Source: Hysterangium stoloniferum (Eukaryota > Basidiomycota > Agaricomycetes > Hysterangiales > Hysterangiaceae). From it: 64,000 bases of DNA. The stretch lies in contig WHVD01000034.1 of assembly GCA_015178975.1 (NCBI GenBank), forward strand, positions 1 to 64,000, in the 5' to 3' direction. The position numbers were made by a program, and so were the translations under genes. Position 1 is the first letter of the stretch. Every line of letters starts with the position of its first letter. The notes beneath the pieces were generated by a model. The model had not been told where the DNA came from, made no database searches, and saw only the letters and a list, made by a program, of their open reading frames with translations. This document shows positions 10,492 through 21,537 of the stretch, piece by piece.

Positions 10492-12593
10492 TCATACCGC
10501 CTCCTCTGCACCCCTCGCAGTCCACTTCTCGTTGTCGAGGGGATGCAGCCCCGCAGTCAACATCTCACGTTCGCTTATCTGATCCTGCCCTAAAGCCACA
10601 GGATCCTCGGGATACTCAGAGGCGATTGTTGACGTATCCTCGGTCCCACCAGTGCTCGTCGTGCGCTTCCCCCGCAGCCCCATTCTTGATATGCGACTCC
10701 ATTTGTTGCCGATATTCTTAATAGTGAATACGTCCGCAAACATCCTGCGGCCTTTGTAGCCTGCTTTGCGCGGTTTGTTGCTATGCGACCGTGTTCCGGG
10801 CTTATTGCGCGCGAAGTCGATGAAGAATTTCAAGGAGCGCCACGTTTCGACGACAAAGTCCCCTAGGGCCGATTGGTCAGGTTATTCAGGTAGGGTGTCA
10901 ATGTGGTTTCCTTACAGATATTGATGCTATCCCACAAGGCTTTGAAAGGGTGTCTTTTAGGGCCGTCGACATATGCATATTCTGAGACTGGGAAAGCATA
11001 GCACATGAATAGACTGAAAAGGACCATCTGACGAGCTGGTTAGAATGAACACTCTAGAAAAGACTATGTTATATACCTCGACAGCCGTCGCTAGGGCATT
11101 AAGCCCATCTGCGACGTTGGTGGATGTCCAGAATTTAGTAGCTGACAATGATAGATTAGGTTTTGTGGGGGGCCCGAGTTTAGTCAGTAATACCTTTAAC
11201 GAGGCCTGATCCTTGCAAGATGGAGAACTGGTAATGAAATATAATTAGTTCATGATAGCTCGTCATTAGGCGTGTTTTTTAACTTACAAGAAGTTGTTGA
11301 AAAAACGGTATCGTTACGATAATGTTGACACACCAAAATTTGGCACCAGGGCGACGGCCTTTCAGATCCCTTTTTGTTAGTTCATAGAAGACCACCTACA
11401 AAACACTATGAGCCAACGAGGCGTGAGTACAGCAGGGTAGCTTACCAGCCCATAGACTGCAAGACTATAATAAGGACAATCATTGAGAAGACCGCAAAGT
11501 GAGATAGGTCTAGATAAACGTACGTGTTGCTGAGCGCGGATATAATCGTAAGGTATAGATTTGCAAACTCTGGCGAGAATGATGAAGTACACAGTAGATT
11601 GAATGCTTCAGTAACGACGCTGATGATCGATACGGCTAGCGAAAAACGTGTTAGTGGTAGATATAGGACACGTCGATTGTCTCACCAGGCTGGAATATGG
11701 TGTACTGCATCACACTCCACTAGAGACAGACCAGTCAAGTCCTGAGGGAAAGAAAAGATTGGCGATAGTACCTTCATCGAATACATAAAATATGCTTTGG
11801 TTGGGCGGTACCGCCAGCAGCAAAACTACGTTTCCAAGTTAATTTAAGTATCGTCACATCAGCTCAGGAAATTTGCTCACGGGAAATGGCAGCTTGCTTT
11901 TGTCTTTCTTCAACAATGCTGCTTCGCTAGTCCCGTTCTCCGTGGTGGATGCCACTGATTCGATCAGAAGAAACATAAATGCCCCTACAACGATGGCTTC
12001 GTACACTGTGCGTAAAATAGGTTACATTTTGAGCTGTGCCGGTCATAAATATATAGAACACTCACAGGTTTCGCTCACAGAGTAATAAGTGTACTCGCGG
12101 AAATATCGATAGGAGAAGAACGCAATGATGGCAAATATCTAAGAATTGTCAGAAGAGCACAAAATGACAATACAGCACTATCAGACATACTGGGGGCATG
12201 TACAAAATGCGAATCCTTTTGAACAGGTATCATTGGACGTTTGTACGCAATTAGATGGTTATGAATGTGACTAACACTTGTTTCTGCTGAGCTGGTACGC
12301 GGTAGTTCCTTAAGCATGGCAAAATTAAGTAGCTTCACAAATCAGATCATGAACAGCATAACACACATGGCATGGCTCATAACACTATAGAAAGTTATAA
12401 ACGTGGTCAAAACTGCACATCCTCCAGCTACGGCCCATCCAATACGATGTTGGTCCCAGTGGATACCGTCCTACACAGGGCAATGTTAATACACAACAGT
12501 AGTGACACAAACTCCCATACGCACTTTACTCCAGAATCCAGACTGATCGATCTTCGCCGAGTTGATACTTGGGCAGCCTGTACTATTCGACAT
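10492..12593 (-). CDS. TMEM184 / organic solute transporter alpha-like (DUF300) membrane protein
   Basis: A 15-exon gene for about 445 residues of the Solute_trans_a (OSTalpha/TMEM184) family, seven-helix membrane proteins. Exons, high to low: 12525-12593, 12367-12470, 12278-12308, 12191-12215, 12066-12138, 11881-12005, 11772-11825, 11686-11719, 11524-11635, 11446-11464, 11288-11395, 11194-11227, 11077-11141, 10916-11027, 10492-10862. Family signatures in order are DGIHWDQHRIGWAVAGG, NYRVPAQQKQ, RILYMPPIFAIIAF, YEAIVVGAFMFLLIES, FSPEFANLYLTIISALSNT, TKRDLKGRRPGAKF, FWTSTNVADGLNALATAVE and CYAFPVSEYAYVDGP, then a long hydrophilic C-terminal tail. Phases agree at every junction except exon 3/4, where canonical GT-AG borders leave the frame off by one base. 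The truncated copy at 6281-6865 has the same exon 3 end. So the gene is either spliced unusually there or is slightly damaged. Confidence 0.85.
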
Positions 12594-13680
12594 AGGTAGG
12601 TTGACGATGGAGTAGAGGAGAAGAGTATTATGGGCGGATGGAATGCAGCAACGGCGATATCAACATGGTGTTAACAGCCACACAGCCACTCGTGCTATTC
12701 ATTCATTGTGGCCCGAGACCGATCCCCGAGCGCCCGTACGCTTTGCTTAGAGCCTATTTCCAAGGACTACAGTCTACTCTATTGAACATTTGATCGACTT
12801 CACACAAAATTACAACACGCGTCTGGAGTTAGTTCCGGTTATGAACTTCTGCCCATTACCATCACGAAAGAGCTGACATCCCTTCAACCTCATAAGAGCC
12901 TGAGTTGACGCCTAAAGGCCGAACCTTGGCTCAAAAACACTTTTGAGGGCTGATAAAAAGGCGTGACTCTGGACCTTCATGATCTTGACGTACAGTTACC
13001 ACAGCAAGCCCGTCAGTCAATGGGCCATGGGCCATGTGAATTGTTATTATATACATCTTTAGAGCGAGGCTCATAGCTTAGCCTCTCTACCTATTGGGGC
13101 TAATGCTAAATCTGCATGGAAAATAACCGGTTAGAAGGGCGTATGGTACATACTAGTAAGTATCTCCGTGTACAACCCTCGACTGACCTTCTTTGGTCGT
13201 ATGTAACATACAAAACTAACCATGGGACTTAAGACCGACTATTTACATATATATCCTGACAGCTAGAATTAGATACCTAACCAAAATAATGTTATTAATG
13301 TAGCATGATATGGTGTGTAATATATGGGGACACCCTTACTTTTCCGATGCCATAGGTTGGGGGCCGTAATCTAATTAGTTATTTTTAGAGTGAATGAATG
13401 TATATCAATATTTCCCCCCTACTTATCCTCAAGGGAAAAGGAGATACTATTGGAATGAAAATGGAAGAGGCTGGGTGCACTAGAAGTGTATAGACATGAA
13501 GGCAGACATGGATAGTGATGGGGAAGAGATAGATTTATTGGAGTCAACTGCGGACACACATAGGTACACAAACTGTAACTAATGTGATGAGTCATAATAT
13601 CTAATAGATGCAGCAGACTCTGTTTAACTGTGCTGAGAAAGGAATACAAGTCTCAGCTGAAGCCATAGTCCTATCCATCC
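12594..13680. other. Gap upstream of the TMEM184-like gene, no supported gene
   Basis: This is the presumed promoter side of the TMEM184-like gene, followed by AT-rich sequence running into the repeat island. No credible open frame or repeat match was seen. Confidence 0.4.
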
Positions 13681-13689
13681 TTGGCACAC

Positions 13690-15195
13690 CCCATGACTTT
13701 CCCAGTACTTCATTCTGCAGTCTGTCAGGGGCCCCTTTGAAACTCAGTCTTTAACACCAGGCTGCCTTGGTGGCAAACCTAACACTATGATGAGATGATG
13801 GGACATCTACCTTAAGGAGGGGAGAAGCAATTATGCTGTAGCCAATCCAGATAACCTTAAGCCTATTTTCACCTCTGAACAACTCATGGCATCCCTTTGA
13901 ACCACCTCTCTAGTTGTGCCAGTGCTCTACAGCATCACCATTATGAATGTTGAGAAGTTACACCAAGATATCCTATCAGCCCTCCAAGATAAGATGATCC
14001 CAATCAGTAATTTCCACCTCATGTGAAGAGTGGTGGAAGTTCTAACCATTCTATATATGAAGAATATTGACCGTTTAGGTACAACATGAAGATGTATTGA
14101 CTATCTAAGTCTAATACAGACCGAATGTGTATTGACTGTTTAGTTCAATATGGTCGAGTGAAATAGCTATCTAAAGTAGAATAGAGAGCTAAAACGAATA
14201 AGGAGAATCAACTGTGAAGTATGATTCTGACTGACTGCTCGAGTGTAGAAGAAAATAACAAGAGAGTCAAATAACAGAGTAGTGTGGATGTAGTCCACGC
14301 AGATTGAGATAAAGGTGAAGTTTTGACTAGTATAGTTCGAAACTCTGATCACATAGATAGTCAAAGCCTGTCTGTGATGGTCAAGATGATACCCCAATCA
14401 CAACTTACAGGACACTAACTGGTGTCTGGGTAAGTCGTGGTTGTGGGGTAAAAGTGTCTGAGTTCTAACTATGGGCGCTAGAATACATAAGTCTGGTGTG
14501 TATGTGCCTACAAGAGTCAATGTACCGCATACATAGGTCGTCGAACTAATTATAAGTGTATAATAAAATAGAGAGAAAGTAGAAATAATAATGGAAATAT
14601 AGTATGAGCTCATCCAGACTATATTTCCTGAGTATATTTCGCCGTACCTCTCACACCTCATCAACCCTAATGACTCATTGGCACCCCAATGGTCTCTAGA
14701 CTCAAGTGGTTTCATTCTCCTTGACAGTAGAATCTATGTTCCCAACTCAGGAATTCTTCATCTGCATGCACTGCAAAATGCAATGCACATGATCACCCTA
14801 TCTCTGGTCACTTTGGTTATAACAAAACTCTTAGTATTATTCATCAAGAATACACTTGGCCAGGCCTCCACAACCTCATAAAACATTACTGCAAGTCTTG
14901 TACCACTTGTATGCATTCCAAACCCCAGTGCCACAAGTCCTATGGTCTACTCAAGTAGCTCCCTGTACTGGACTGTCTGTGGAACTTGATCTCCATGGAT
15001 TTCATTGAACATTTTCCTCCCTCACATTCCTACACCTCTATTCTAGTTATTGTTGACAGACTTTCTAAACAGAACATCTTTATTCTGACACATGTCACAA
15101 TTACCTCTCAAAGACTCAAAAACTATTCATTACCCATATTTTCTCAAAACACAGCATTCCATCTCACATTCCTCAGATCAGGGCTCAAAATTTGT
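13690..15195 (+). pseudogene. Ty3/Gypsy pol fragment (RNase H end to integrase), split by a solo LTR
   Basis: The broken frames read PGCLGGKPNTMM, WDIYLKEGRSNYA, NVEKLHQDILSALQDK, the integrase zinc site region (HDHPISGHFG, then YCKSCTTCMHSK), ISMDFIEHF with the first catalytic Asp, and SDQGSKFVS with the second. This is the very common basidiomycete chromodomain Gypsy family also present at 48456-49380. A solo LTR (14022-14655, target duplication CCTCA) interrupts it; removing the LTR and one CCTCA makes the two halves continuous. The fragment stops abruptly near 15195, where Tc1-like sequence begins. Confidence 0.8.
14022..14655 (-). repeat. Solo LTR with 5-bp target duplication CCTCA
   Basis: On the plus strand it starts TGTGAAGAG and ends CTCACA. 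CCTCA is present on both sides (14017-14021 and 14656-14660). It is closely similar to the inverted copy at 52689-53331 and more distantly to the LTRs of element D, whose orientation defines this copy as minus. No internal region remains, so LTR-LTR recombination has removed it. Confidence 0.85.
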
Positions 15196-15600
15196 CTCAC
15201 AAGCAGCATATCAATGGAGCTATCAAATTTGGAGGGGGGAATCTGATGATTTGGGGATGCATGACAGCACATGGTGTGGGGTACATGTGCAAGGTAGATG
15301 GGAGGATGGATGGGGAGATGTACAGGGACATATTGGAGGACTATATCTTCAAAACAGTGGAGTATTATGGGATGGACAGGGAAAGATTTGTCTTCCAGCA
15401 GGACAATGACTTGCAAGCTGGCCAAGGATTGGTTCAAAGATCAGGTGAGGTTTTAGACTGGCCTGCACAGTCTCCAGACCTGAATCCAATAGAACACTTA
15501 TGGTAGGAGTTGAAGAGAGGGTTTGGAACATACTCTGAGGCACCCAAGAGCATGTTGGGGCTCTAGGAGAAGTGGAGGTGGAATGGAAAAGTATTATTAC
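15196..15600 (+). pseudogene. Tc1-like transposase C-terminal fragment
   Basis: This is the catalytic part of a Tc1/mariner-family transposase: [14 protein letters not shown], then FVFQQDND (second catalytic Asp), then WPAQSPDLNPIEHLW (catalytic Glu of a DD34E-type site). A TAG follows EHLW and another falls in the tail, and the residues after QQDND are frame-shifted. The N-terminal half is missing: the sequence joins straight onto a Gypsy integrase fragment. It differs from the transposase at 17994-30277, so it is another copy or subfamily. Confidence 0.8.
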
Positions 15601-16037
15601 AACCTATTCCTAGGTACTTCAATATCCAATATCATCCAAAACATCCAACCTCCACCCCAAGTCTCCAATCTGACTTCCCACCTCAATATCTGATCCCGAC
15701 TTCTGACTATGGAACATTCATAGTTCCCATACTTCCAGATCTCACCTTTGTTCTGCATTTGGTAACTTGTCAACTGACAAGTATTCACTTGTTTACTTAT
15801 TGTATTCCCATTTTGGAATACTTCCAATTCCATCTTATTGTGACCTTAGTTTGTAGTACAATAACAGGAAAACTTATATTAGTTTCCATGAATTTGTACT
15901 TTACATTAGATCTGATATTGACTTAGTTTCTTATTCCTCCCTTCTCTCTGTATGCTTGATATTTGGAACTCTTTGGAACTCTGAATATGTAACAGGTATT
16001 CTATGGGAGAAATGCCTTGAATTGCTCAAGAGTATGC
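15601..16037. other. Repeat-like gap between Tc1 fragment and LTR
   Basis: This AT-rich sequence has no recognisable gene. Its TCCAATT/TCTATATAT-style composition resembles the LTRs of this region, but I could not define ends or target duplications. Confidence 0.35.
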
Positions 16038-16837
16038 CTATAAGGGTTGCAGAGCTTAGTGGAGGGTTTGCAGAGAAACCTGCAGGTATTCTGGTAGGAC
16101 TTGGCTTCAGCTTATAAGCTGCACCCTCGCAAGATTGTAGTGTCCAATTTCAAACGAGTGGACAGGAAACCCAGGGAATCTGGGTGTAGTCAATAGGTTG
16201 ATGTGTGAAAGTTGATGTTGAAAGACCTAGTCAGAAAGCCCATGTATGAACATGAACAGGAACACAGACACGGATACGGATCGAATGAGCAAGAGCAAGA
16301 CACATATCCTAATCCTAATCCGGCTCTGACAGGGTCAATAGTGTTGTGAGATGAGAGATGGAGATAGAATAGAATAGGTGCTAGAGTTACTGGGGAAACT
16401 TAGTCGATTTTATGACTGGATTGTACATACAAACATCAGCTAGACTATATAGACTGTGGAATGTATGCACTACTAAATCTGGTAATAATAAAAGCCTAAA
16501 CAAGTAAACATAAATCAGGATGAATAAACACCAAACTAGGTGTTAGAGATGGAATGGAATGGGGGTGGAGTCCAAAACATGATGGGTCATTTGACCATAA
16601 CAGGAGTGGAGCTCAGTTAGAGAGCTGATGGGTTGTCCAGGCAGAGTCCAGTGACTGGTGTGTGAAAATGGAGTTGGACATAGACAGGCTTGACATGCAT
16701 GGGTCCTGGCAGAGTTGGGCATAGGTAGGTTTGACAAGTGTGGGTCCCAGCAGGTTGTCCAATGACTGATGCTCGAGGTAGAGGTTGGATGCCTATAAGG
16801 CAGGGTCCAGAGCCTGGTGGGATTTCCAGTCCTAACA
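16038..16837 (-). repeat. LTR of the TGTTA...TAACA family, old copy
   Basis: The plus strand contains TAAGGGTTGCAGAGCTTAG near the start and ends CCTAACA. It aligns with the solo LTR at 31503-32265. It holds the shared motif in its perfect palindromic form, CAGCTTATAAGCTG, near 16110. The left edge is diverged and no target duplication is visible, so it is an older copy or a truncated element. Confidence 0.65.
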
Positions 16838-17436
16838 GGTTGCTGCAGTGCTAAAGGCCAAGGGGGATACACTGAATACTGAAACTGGTCAAAACTAGTA
16901 GTTAATTACAAGAGTAAAAAGAGTGTCTAGATGCACCATGTCCATTGTTCATTTTTACTCCCCTGATAAGGAAAGCTATGATCTCTTGCTTATGTCATCA
17001 TATAGGTCAGATGTATACCTCTTACTTCTGTTTTTTTTCTGATTTTTATATATTTTATTTCTGGAGCTGTGAACCCCTCTTTCCAATTTCACCAAATATC
17101 TGGATGCTTTTTTGGGTCACTGTAGTTTCCTTTTTTGACCACACTCCCCTGTTTCCATCCTGATGGTCTTCTGTTATTCCTTGCATCATTCTATTGTGCT
17201 ATTCACTTTCCTAAAACTCTTATTGTTTTCTGTCTACCTCATATCTTCACCACTTTGATCAGTTGCTTATTTCTCTGTCTTGCTCTTCCATTAACTATTT
17301 TTAATCCTGCTTTCAGACCTCCATCTCTTTCCATATCATTCCACATTTCCATCTCTAGTCAGTATAAAAAACCATTCCTGTATCTTACTATTTTTCAGTT
17401 CAAATATCAACTTAGAATTACCAGTTTTCAACTTAG
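16838..17436. other. Gap between two LTRs, no supported gene
   Basis: T-rich sequence with open frames made mostly of Phe, Ser and Leu; it does not look like coding DNA. No repeat partner was found. Confidence 0.4.
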
Positions 17437-17646
17437 GTCACTGTTAAGCCCAAGGCTCATGGGTGGATTTCGGGGAAAAACCTGTGGAAGTTCTGGGAAT
17501 GGACTTGGCTTCAGCTTACATGCTGCACCTTTACAGATCACACTGTCCAATTTCAAATAGGAGTGGATGGGAAACCTGTAGGCTCCAAGAATATGCAAAG
17601 TGAAAAAGACAAGTAGATGTTAAGTCAATTTTCTGATCAGATTGTG

Positions 17647-17853
17647 CAGTGGCTTCCAAAACTGTCCCAATGTTTTGGTAATTCTCAATAAATGATTTAT
17701 AACCTACCAAATAAATGTTTTAAAATAGTGAAATTATTCTCACATATACCTTAACATACTAGCTTTGATATACCCAAATATTACATAATATAGATCGATA
17801 TTGGTGTCACAGTGAATGTTTAAAAATGACCAATCATTGGGACAGTTTTGCAA
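17647..17853 (+). repeat. Left terminal inverted repeat of the Tc1-like transposon
   Basis: About 207 bp, matching 30308-30514 in reverse. The outer end carries AAAACTGTCCCAAT; the inner end carries the same 14-mer in the opposite orientation (ATTGGGACAGTTTT). Such paired subterminal sites are candidate transposase-binding sites. Confidence 0.8.
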
Positions 17854-18183
17854 CCCTCTCTTTTCACACATTTCATTATATCATATTACATTCTAGAGGG
17901 CCAGGAAAATTACAGGAAAATTCACATGACATCTATTTGATGTTATAATTAATATGTGACATTAAATGTCACATTGTAACTATCATTCTTATCATGAAAG
18001 CTATTTCCCCTCTCAAAAGAGAACAAGCCATCTCCCTCCTACAAAATGGACTCTCCAATAGGAATGTAGCCTCTACAACAGGTCTTAGCAAAGCTACTAT
18101 CAGTAGAATTGCTCAGGAGATAGAGATGGACAAAGAAAACCTGAAAGGAGGATGTCCATCCAAGCTTTCTTCTACTGACCAAA

Positions 18184-18826
18184 TGTGAAGAGTCGATAGA
18201 TTCTGACTGTTCTATATACGAAGAATAGTGTTTATTCAACTACTATTAGTAGGTATTGACCGTACAGTACAATACCGTAGATTACTAGACTGGCAGTACT
18301 AGTAAGGAGACACACTATGTGTCACAAGAGCAACTGTACAGTTGCTCTTGATGGCTAGAATGAGAGAAGGAAAGAGTTGACCTTCACGGTACAACTCGTA
18401 GCTAGATGTAAGATAGATAATCAACGAGAAGCTGAATATCTAAAGTAAAGATATAGTAGCGCGAGTCGACTATAGTGTCGACGAGCGCAAAGACCTTAGA
18501 GGGGAACTCGACCTTCGCGGTTCGAGTTCAAAGTACTTTAGTATGCGAGAGAATACTACCTTTATAGGTAGTTGAGACCTTACCCTTGACACCTCTCGCT
18601 ATTCAATGTCTGGGTCGTTTATGAGGTGGTGTTTGCTGGGTGAAAAGTGTCTGTCGTTTGGTGCCGAGAGTGCCCATACATATACACAAAGCTTCGAACT
18701 ACAAAATAAGGGTATGCTCGAAATATAGAAAGAATGTAAATGAAGAAAATAAAAGGTAAATAATAAAGTACTATAATCCAACTATTATTCCTTAGTCCAA
18801 TTATGCATATATGCATACCCTTCACA
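18184..18826 (-). repeat. 3' LTR of element D
   Basis: 643 bp, with inverted ends TGTGAAG...CTTCACA. By my alignment it differs from the 5' LTR at about 19 positions. All are transitions in CG/TG/CA contexts; at two sites one copy has TG and the other CA. Confidence 0.92.
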
Positions 18827-18851
18827 GTGCCCCCCAGTTCGAAGGGATGTG

Positions 18852-21048
18852 CTATACAAGGTGTCGAAGAGCATCTGGGATGCCACCCCAAGCTTCCTGT
18901 GAGGATCCCCCAAGGTCCAAAATGATGTTTCCCCATCGTTCCCTTTTTACTCTGAAAGATTCGGCTATTCTCGCCCGAGCCAAATCACTAGAATTCCTGT
19001 ACAAGGAGTCGGCCCATCGTCTGTAGGCTTTCTCTTTGCAACGAATGACTGCACGGACACTAACCGGCGGAGCAGAAATCCGCACGAGAAGAGGAGCATT
19101 GGGGAGGGGAAACGAAGATGCGGGTAGCGGGGCAGGAACGTGTGGCTGCGTGGTGGTCTCTGTGGGAGGTGTCAGGACGAGGGCCTCGAGTAAATCTACT
19201 AAGCCAGCAATAGAGAGGACACTCGCTGAGTCTGGGGGCAGACGGTGAAGCTCCACTATGATGTGCCGGAACATAGAGAGTTTAATCTCCTGTGCTGCTC
19301 GCGCAAAGTTCTTCCCCTCTGTGAGATCCTCGAAGGAGAGATAGAAATCCTCCATTATCTCCAACAACGGAGCCAGACTGCGACAACCCTTCAGGCTCCC
19401 TTGAAGGACCGGTTGCTGAAGTACCGGCACGAGCTGTGATAGCACCCTTCTGACAGGAAACTGTTCGGAAGGGTAGTTGACAGCTACTCGCATCCAGAAA
19501 GTTGTGGATACGGGCTCAGTGGGGGGAAGCGGGCTGTCGAGGATGGGAATAGGGGATTGTTCTCGGATTGCTAGCAGATAGGTCTATGAACATGCCAGTT
19601 CTCCTACTCACGGACCTAATTCCTCCCCAACCACTAATCGAGGAGTGGTGGCTTTCTGCATCTCCTTCGCCTTTCTGCTTGCCATGGGAACGATGACATC
19701 CGGTGTAGGAGGGTCCAAATCGACATCCATTCGCTCTGGTGGAAGGTCCTGGATAGGGCTACCTAAGGACATGCAATATGAATACAGAGAGTTGGGAGGG
19801 ATACCTGGTGATGGCGGAAGTGGGGTCAGGACCGGTGTAGCTTTCGGGGAGGGAGAGAGACGAGGCGCCAGAATTGGGGCTGAGAGAGAGTGTGCCAGAA
19901 GAAGAATGGGAAGGGGCCTCGACGTTGGTGAAAGGCATGGGACTGGAATCGGGGAAGGTTCGCGTTGGGCTGAGGGAGTGTGTGCCGGGTGAAGGATGGG
20001 AGGGGGCCTCAACATCCTAAGTGAGGTTGGGACCGGTATGGCTTTTGGGGAGGGAGGTAGATGAGGCATTAGAATCGGGGCTGAGGGAGTGTGTGTAGGG
20101 TGAATGATGGGAAGGGGCCTCGACGTTGGCGAAAGACGTGGGACCGGAATCGTGGAAGGTTCGTGTTCCAGTGACTGTTGACTAGGGCGGTGACCCCTCC
20201 ATACTCTGGATGACGGTCTCCGTGCTTGTCTTTGATTGGGGTCGCTGGTTACGAAGCGAACTTTCGATGGGAGAAGGAACCCTTCATGGCAATCCTCTCC
20301 CAGATATCGGATGCTATACACACCATTCCTATTCTCGTCTTCCTCCTCATCCTCATCTGAGGAAAAATCAATTGGTCCCCTACGGTATCCCTTTTCTCAC
20401 TGGGGCAACGTTTGACCGTCCCTTCGGGTAAGAACTATTCATTGCAACTTAATGCGTCGAAGTAGTTCCCAGTCATAAAAGATGGTACCCTCCTTCTCCT
20501 TCCAGCTCTTGGTTCCTGTCGTCCTAATGCAAGGTGTCCCACCCTCACTATCATCGGTCTCCGCGAAGTCGGCCCATTTCTCTCCCGGGGGGGGAAGGAT
20601 CGGCACGGAAGCTCTGTTTCCAAATTGCACTCTGTACTCACGCTGCTGTCACTTGGAGGGGACTCCTTCCTTCTCTTGCTCCCCTCGCCTCCTGTTGACT
20701 TCTATACTCAGTGCGCCTTTCTCTTTTGCAGGTGAGCCTCCTTGCATTGTGTTCTTCCATAAACATTTCCTGCCTCCACATAGTAGCAGTGACTTCTTCT
20801 GATGACGGTCTGATGGAGGGCCCTAACGGCTTGCTCCAATCTGTACTGGTATTTCCCCCCAGCTCATCACCAAAGGAGAAAGTCGACAGGGGGGTTGATT
20901 CTTGGGTACCCCGATTGCTCTCGACATTGTCTGTACGAGGCATGCAGGTGATGAATCCCCCACCGGTCGTGGATGTACTGGCTGTCGGGGCTCGCGGGAC
21001 CTTTTTGAACTTAGGGAGGACTTGCTTGTTTTGTTGGAAAGGGAGCAT
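18852..21048 (-). CDS. Accessory reading frames downstream of pol in element D (unknown, probably spliced)
   Basis: Three minus-strand open blocks lie where some retroelements have an extra gene: 20638-21048 (136 residues, starting MLPFQQNKQVLPKF), 19608-20321 (237 residues, Pro-rich with repeats of SPTSRPLPI and APIL.P.LSPSPKA) and 18852-19493 (213 residues, helical, with ARAAQEIKLSMFRHIIVEL). A smaller block at 20439-20630 (GEKWADFAETDDSEGGTP, then GTIFYDWELLRRIKL) lies between them. GTGAGT follows the first block and the Pro-rich block, so the pieces may be exons of one protein, but I could not fix the splice junctions. No envelope features (signal peptide or strong membrane helix) are visible, and I recognise no domain. 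Confidence 0.5.
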
Positions 21049-21405
21049 TATAGCACGATAAAGTGATGAAGTTGAAGATAGAGGGAAGGGCTATAGATAG
21101 GTGAAGGACGTGGTATGAAAGATAAAGAAAATTTATGCGAATTTACATGTACTTTTTTATATATATTGAATTGAAACTCTGCTCGGTTGGTCGTTAAATA
21201 AAATTCATTAATTGTGGCTGGGTTTTGGGTAAATGTGTCCGCCGCCAATTAGTGGTTGTCCCAATCGACTGGAGGGATAGAAAAATGAAAGAGAATAAAA
21301 GCCAATGAGGTGGCTTGCTGAATGACTGAGATATTTCTGAAAGGAAGTTACGAAAGAGATGGAATAAATGATAGAATAGATGATTCCTTGAGCACATATA
21401 TCCCA

Positions 21406-21537
21406 TTAAATTTTGAACAGCGCCTTGTACGCCCTCAGAAGTGCTGGAGCATTTCTGAGGTCAGTGCTGCTTAACCACGAATCCTCTTCAGGTCCATAAC
21501 CTTTCCAGCACCCTAAATAGCAGACGATTTCACTGTT
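21406..21537 (-). pseudogene. Chromodomain of element D, frameshifted off the end of pol
   Basis: The main pol frame ends after YEVEAIVGHRKQ. In a neighbouring frame the sequence continues with VCYLGCWKGYGPEEDSW and ends KALFKI-stop. This is the conserved W-K-G-Y-x-x-E-x-x-S-W part of a chromodomain. A single small indel near 21530 therefore separates the first strand of the domain from the rest. Chromodomains at the integrase C-terminus mark chromoviruses and can direct insertion to modified histones. Confidence 0.8.

Larger units (their letters stand above)
8340..12570 (+). repeat. Segmental duplication, copy 2 (complete copy)
   Basis: This is the longer partner of 4650-6865. It contains paralog 2 of the Pro/Ser-rich gene and a complete, convergently transcribed TMEM184-like gene. 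About 1.86 kb (10129-11991) is present here and absent from copy 1. The simplest reading is a direct duplication followed by deletion in copy 1. Confidence 0.75.

Noticed and set aside
16543..16872. 109-residue minus-strand frame in the LTR at 16038-16837
   Set aside because: It lies within an LTR and repeats LTR sequence patterns; no protein features.
18300..18540. Short palindromes in the element D LTR (for example AGCAACTGTACAGTTGCT) as a possible CRISPR-like or regulatory array
   Set aside because: They are not regularly spaced repeats with unique spacers; both LTRs simply carry the same palindromes.
19036..19992. Plus-strand open frames in the 3' part of element D
   Set aside because: They are complements of the minus-strand accessory blocks, which agree with element orientation.
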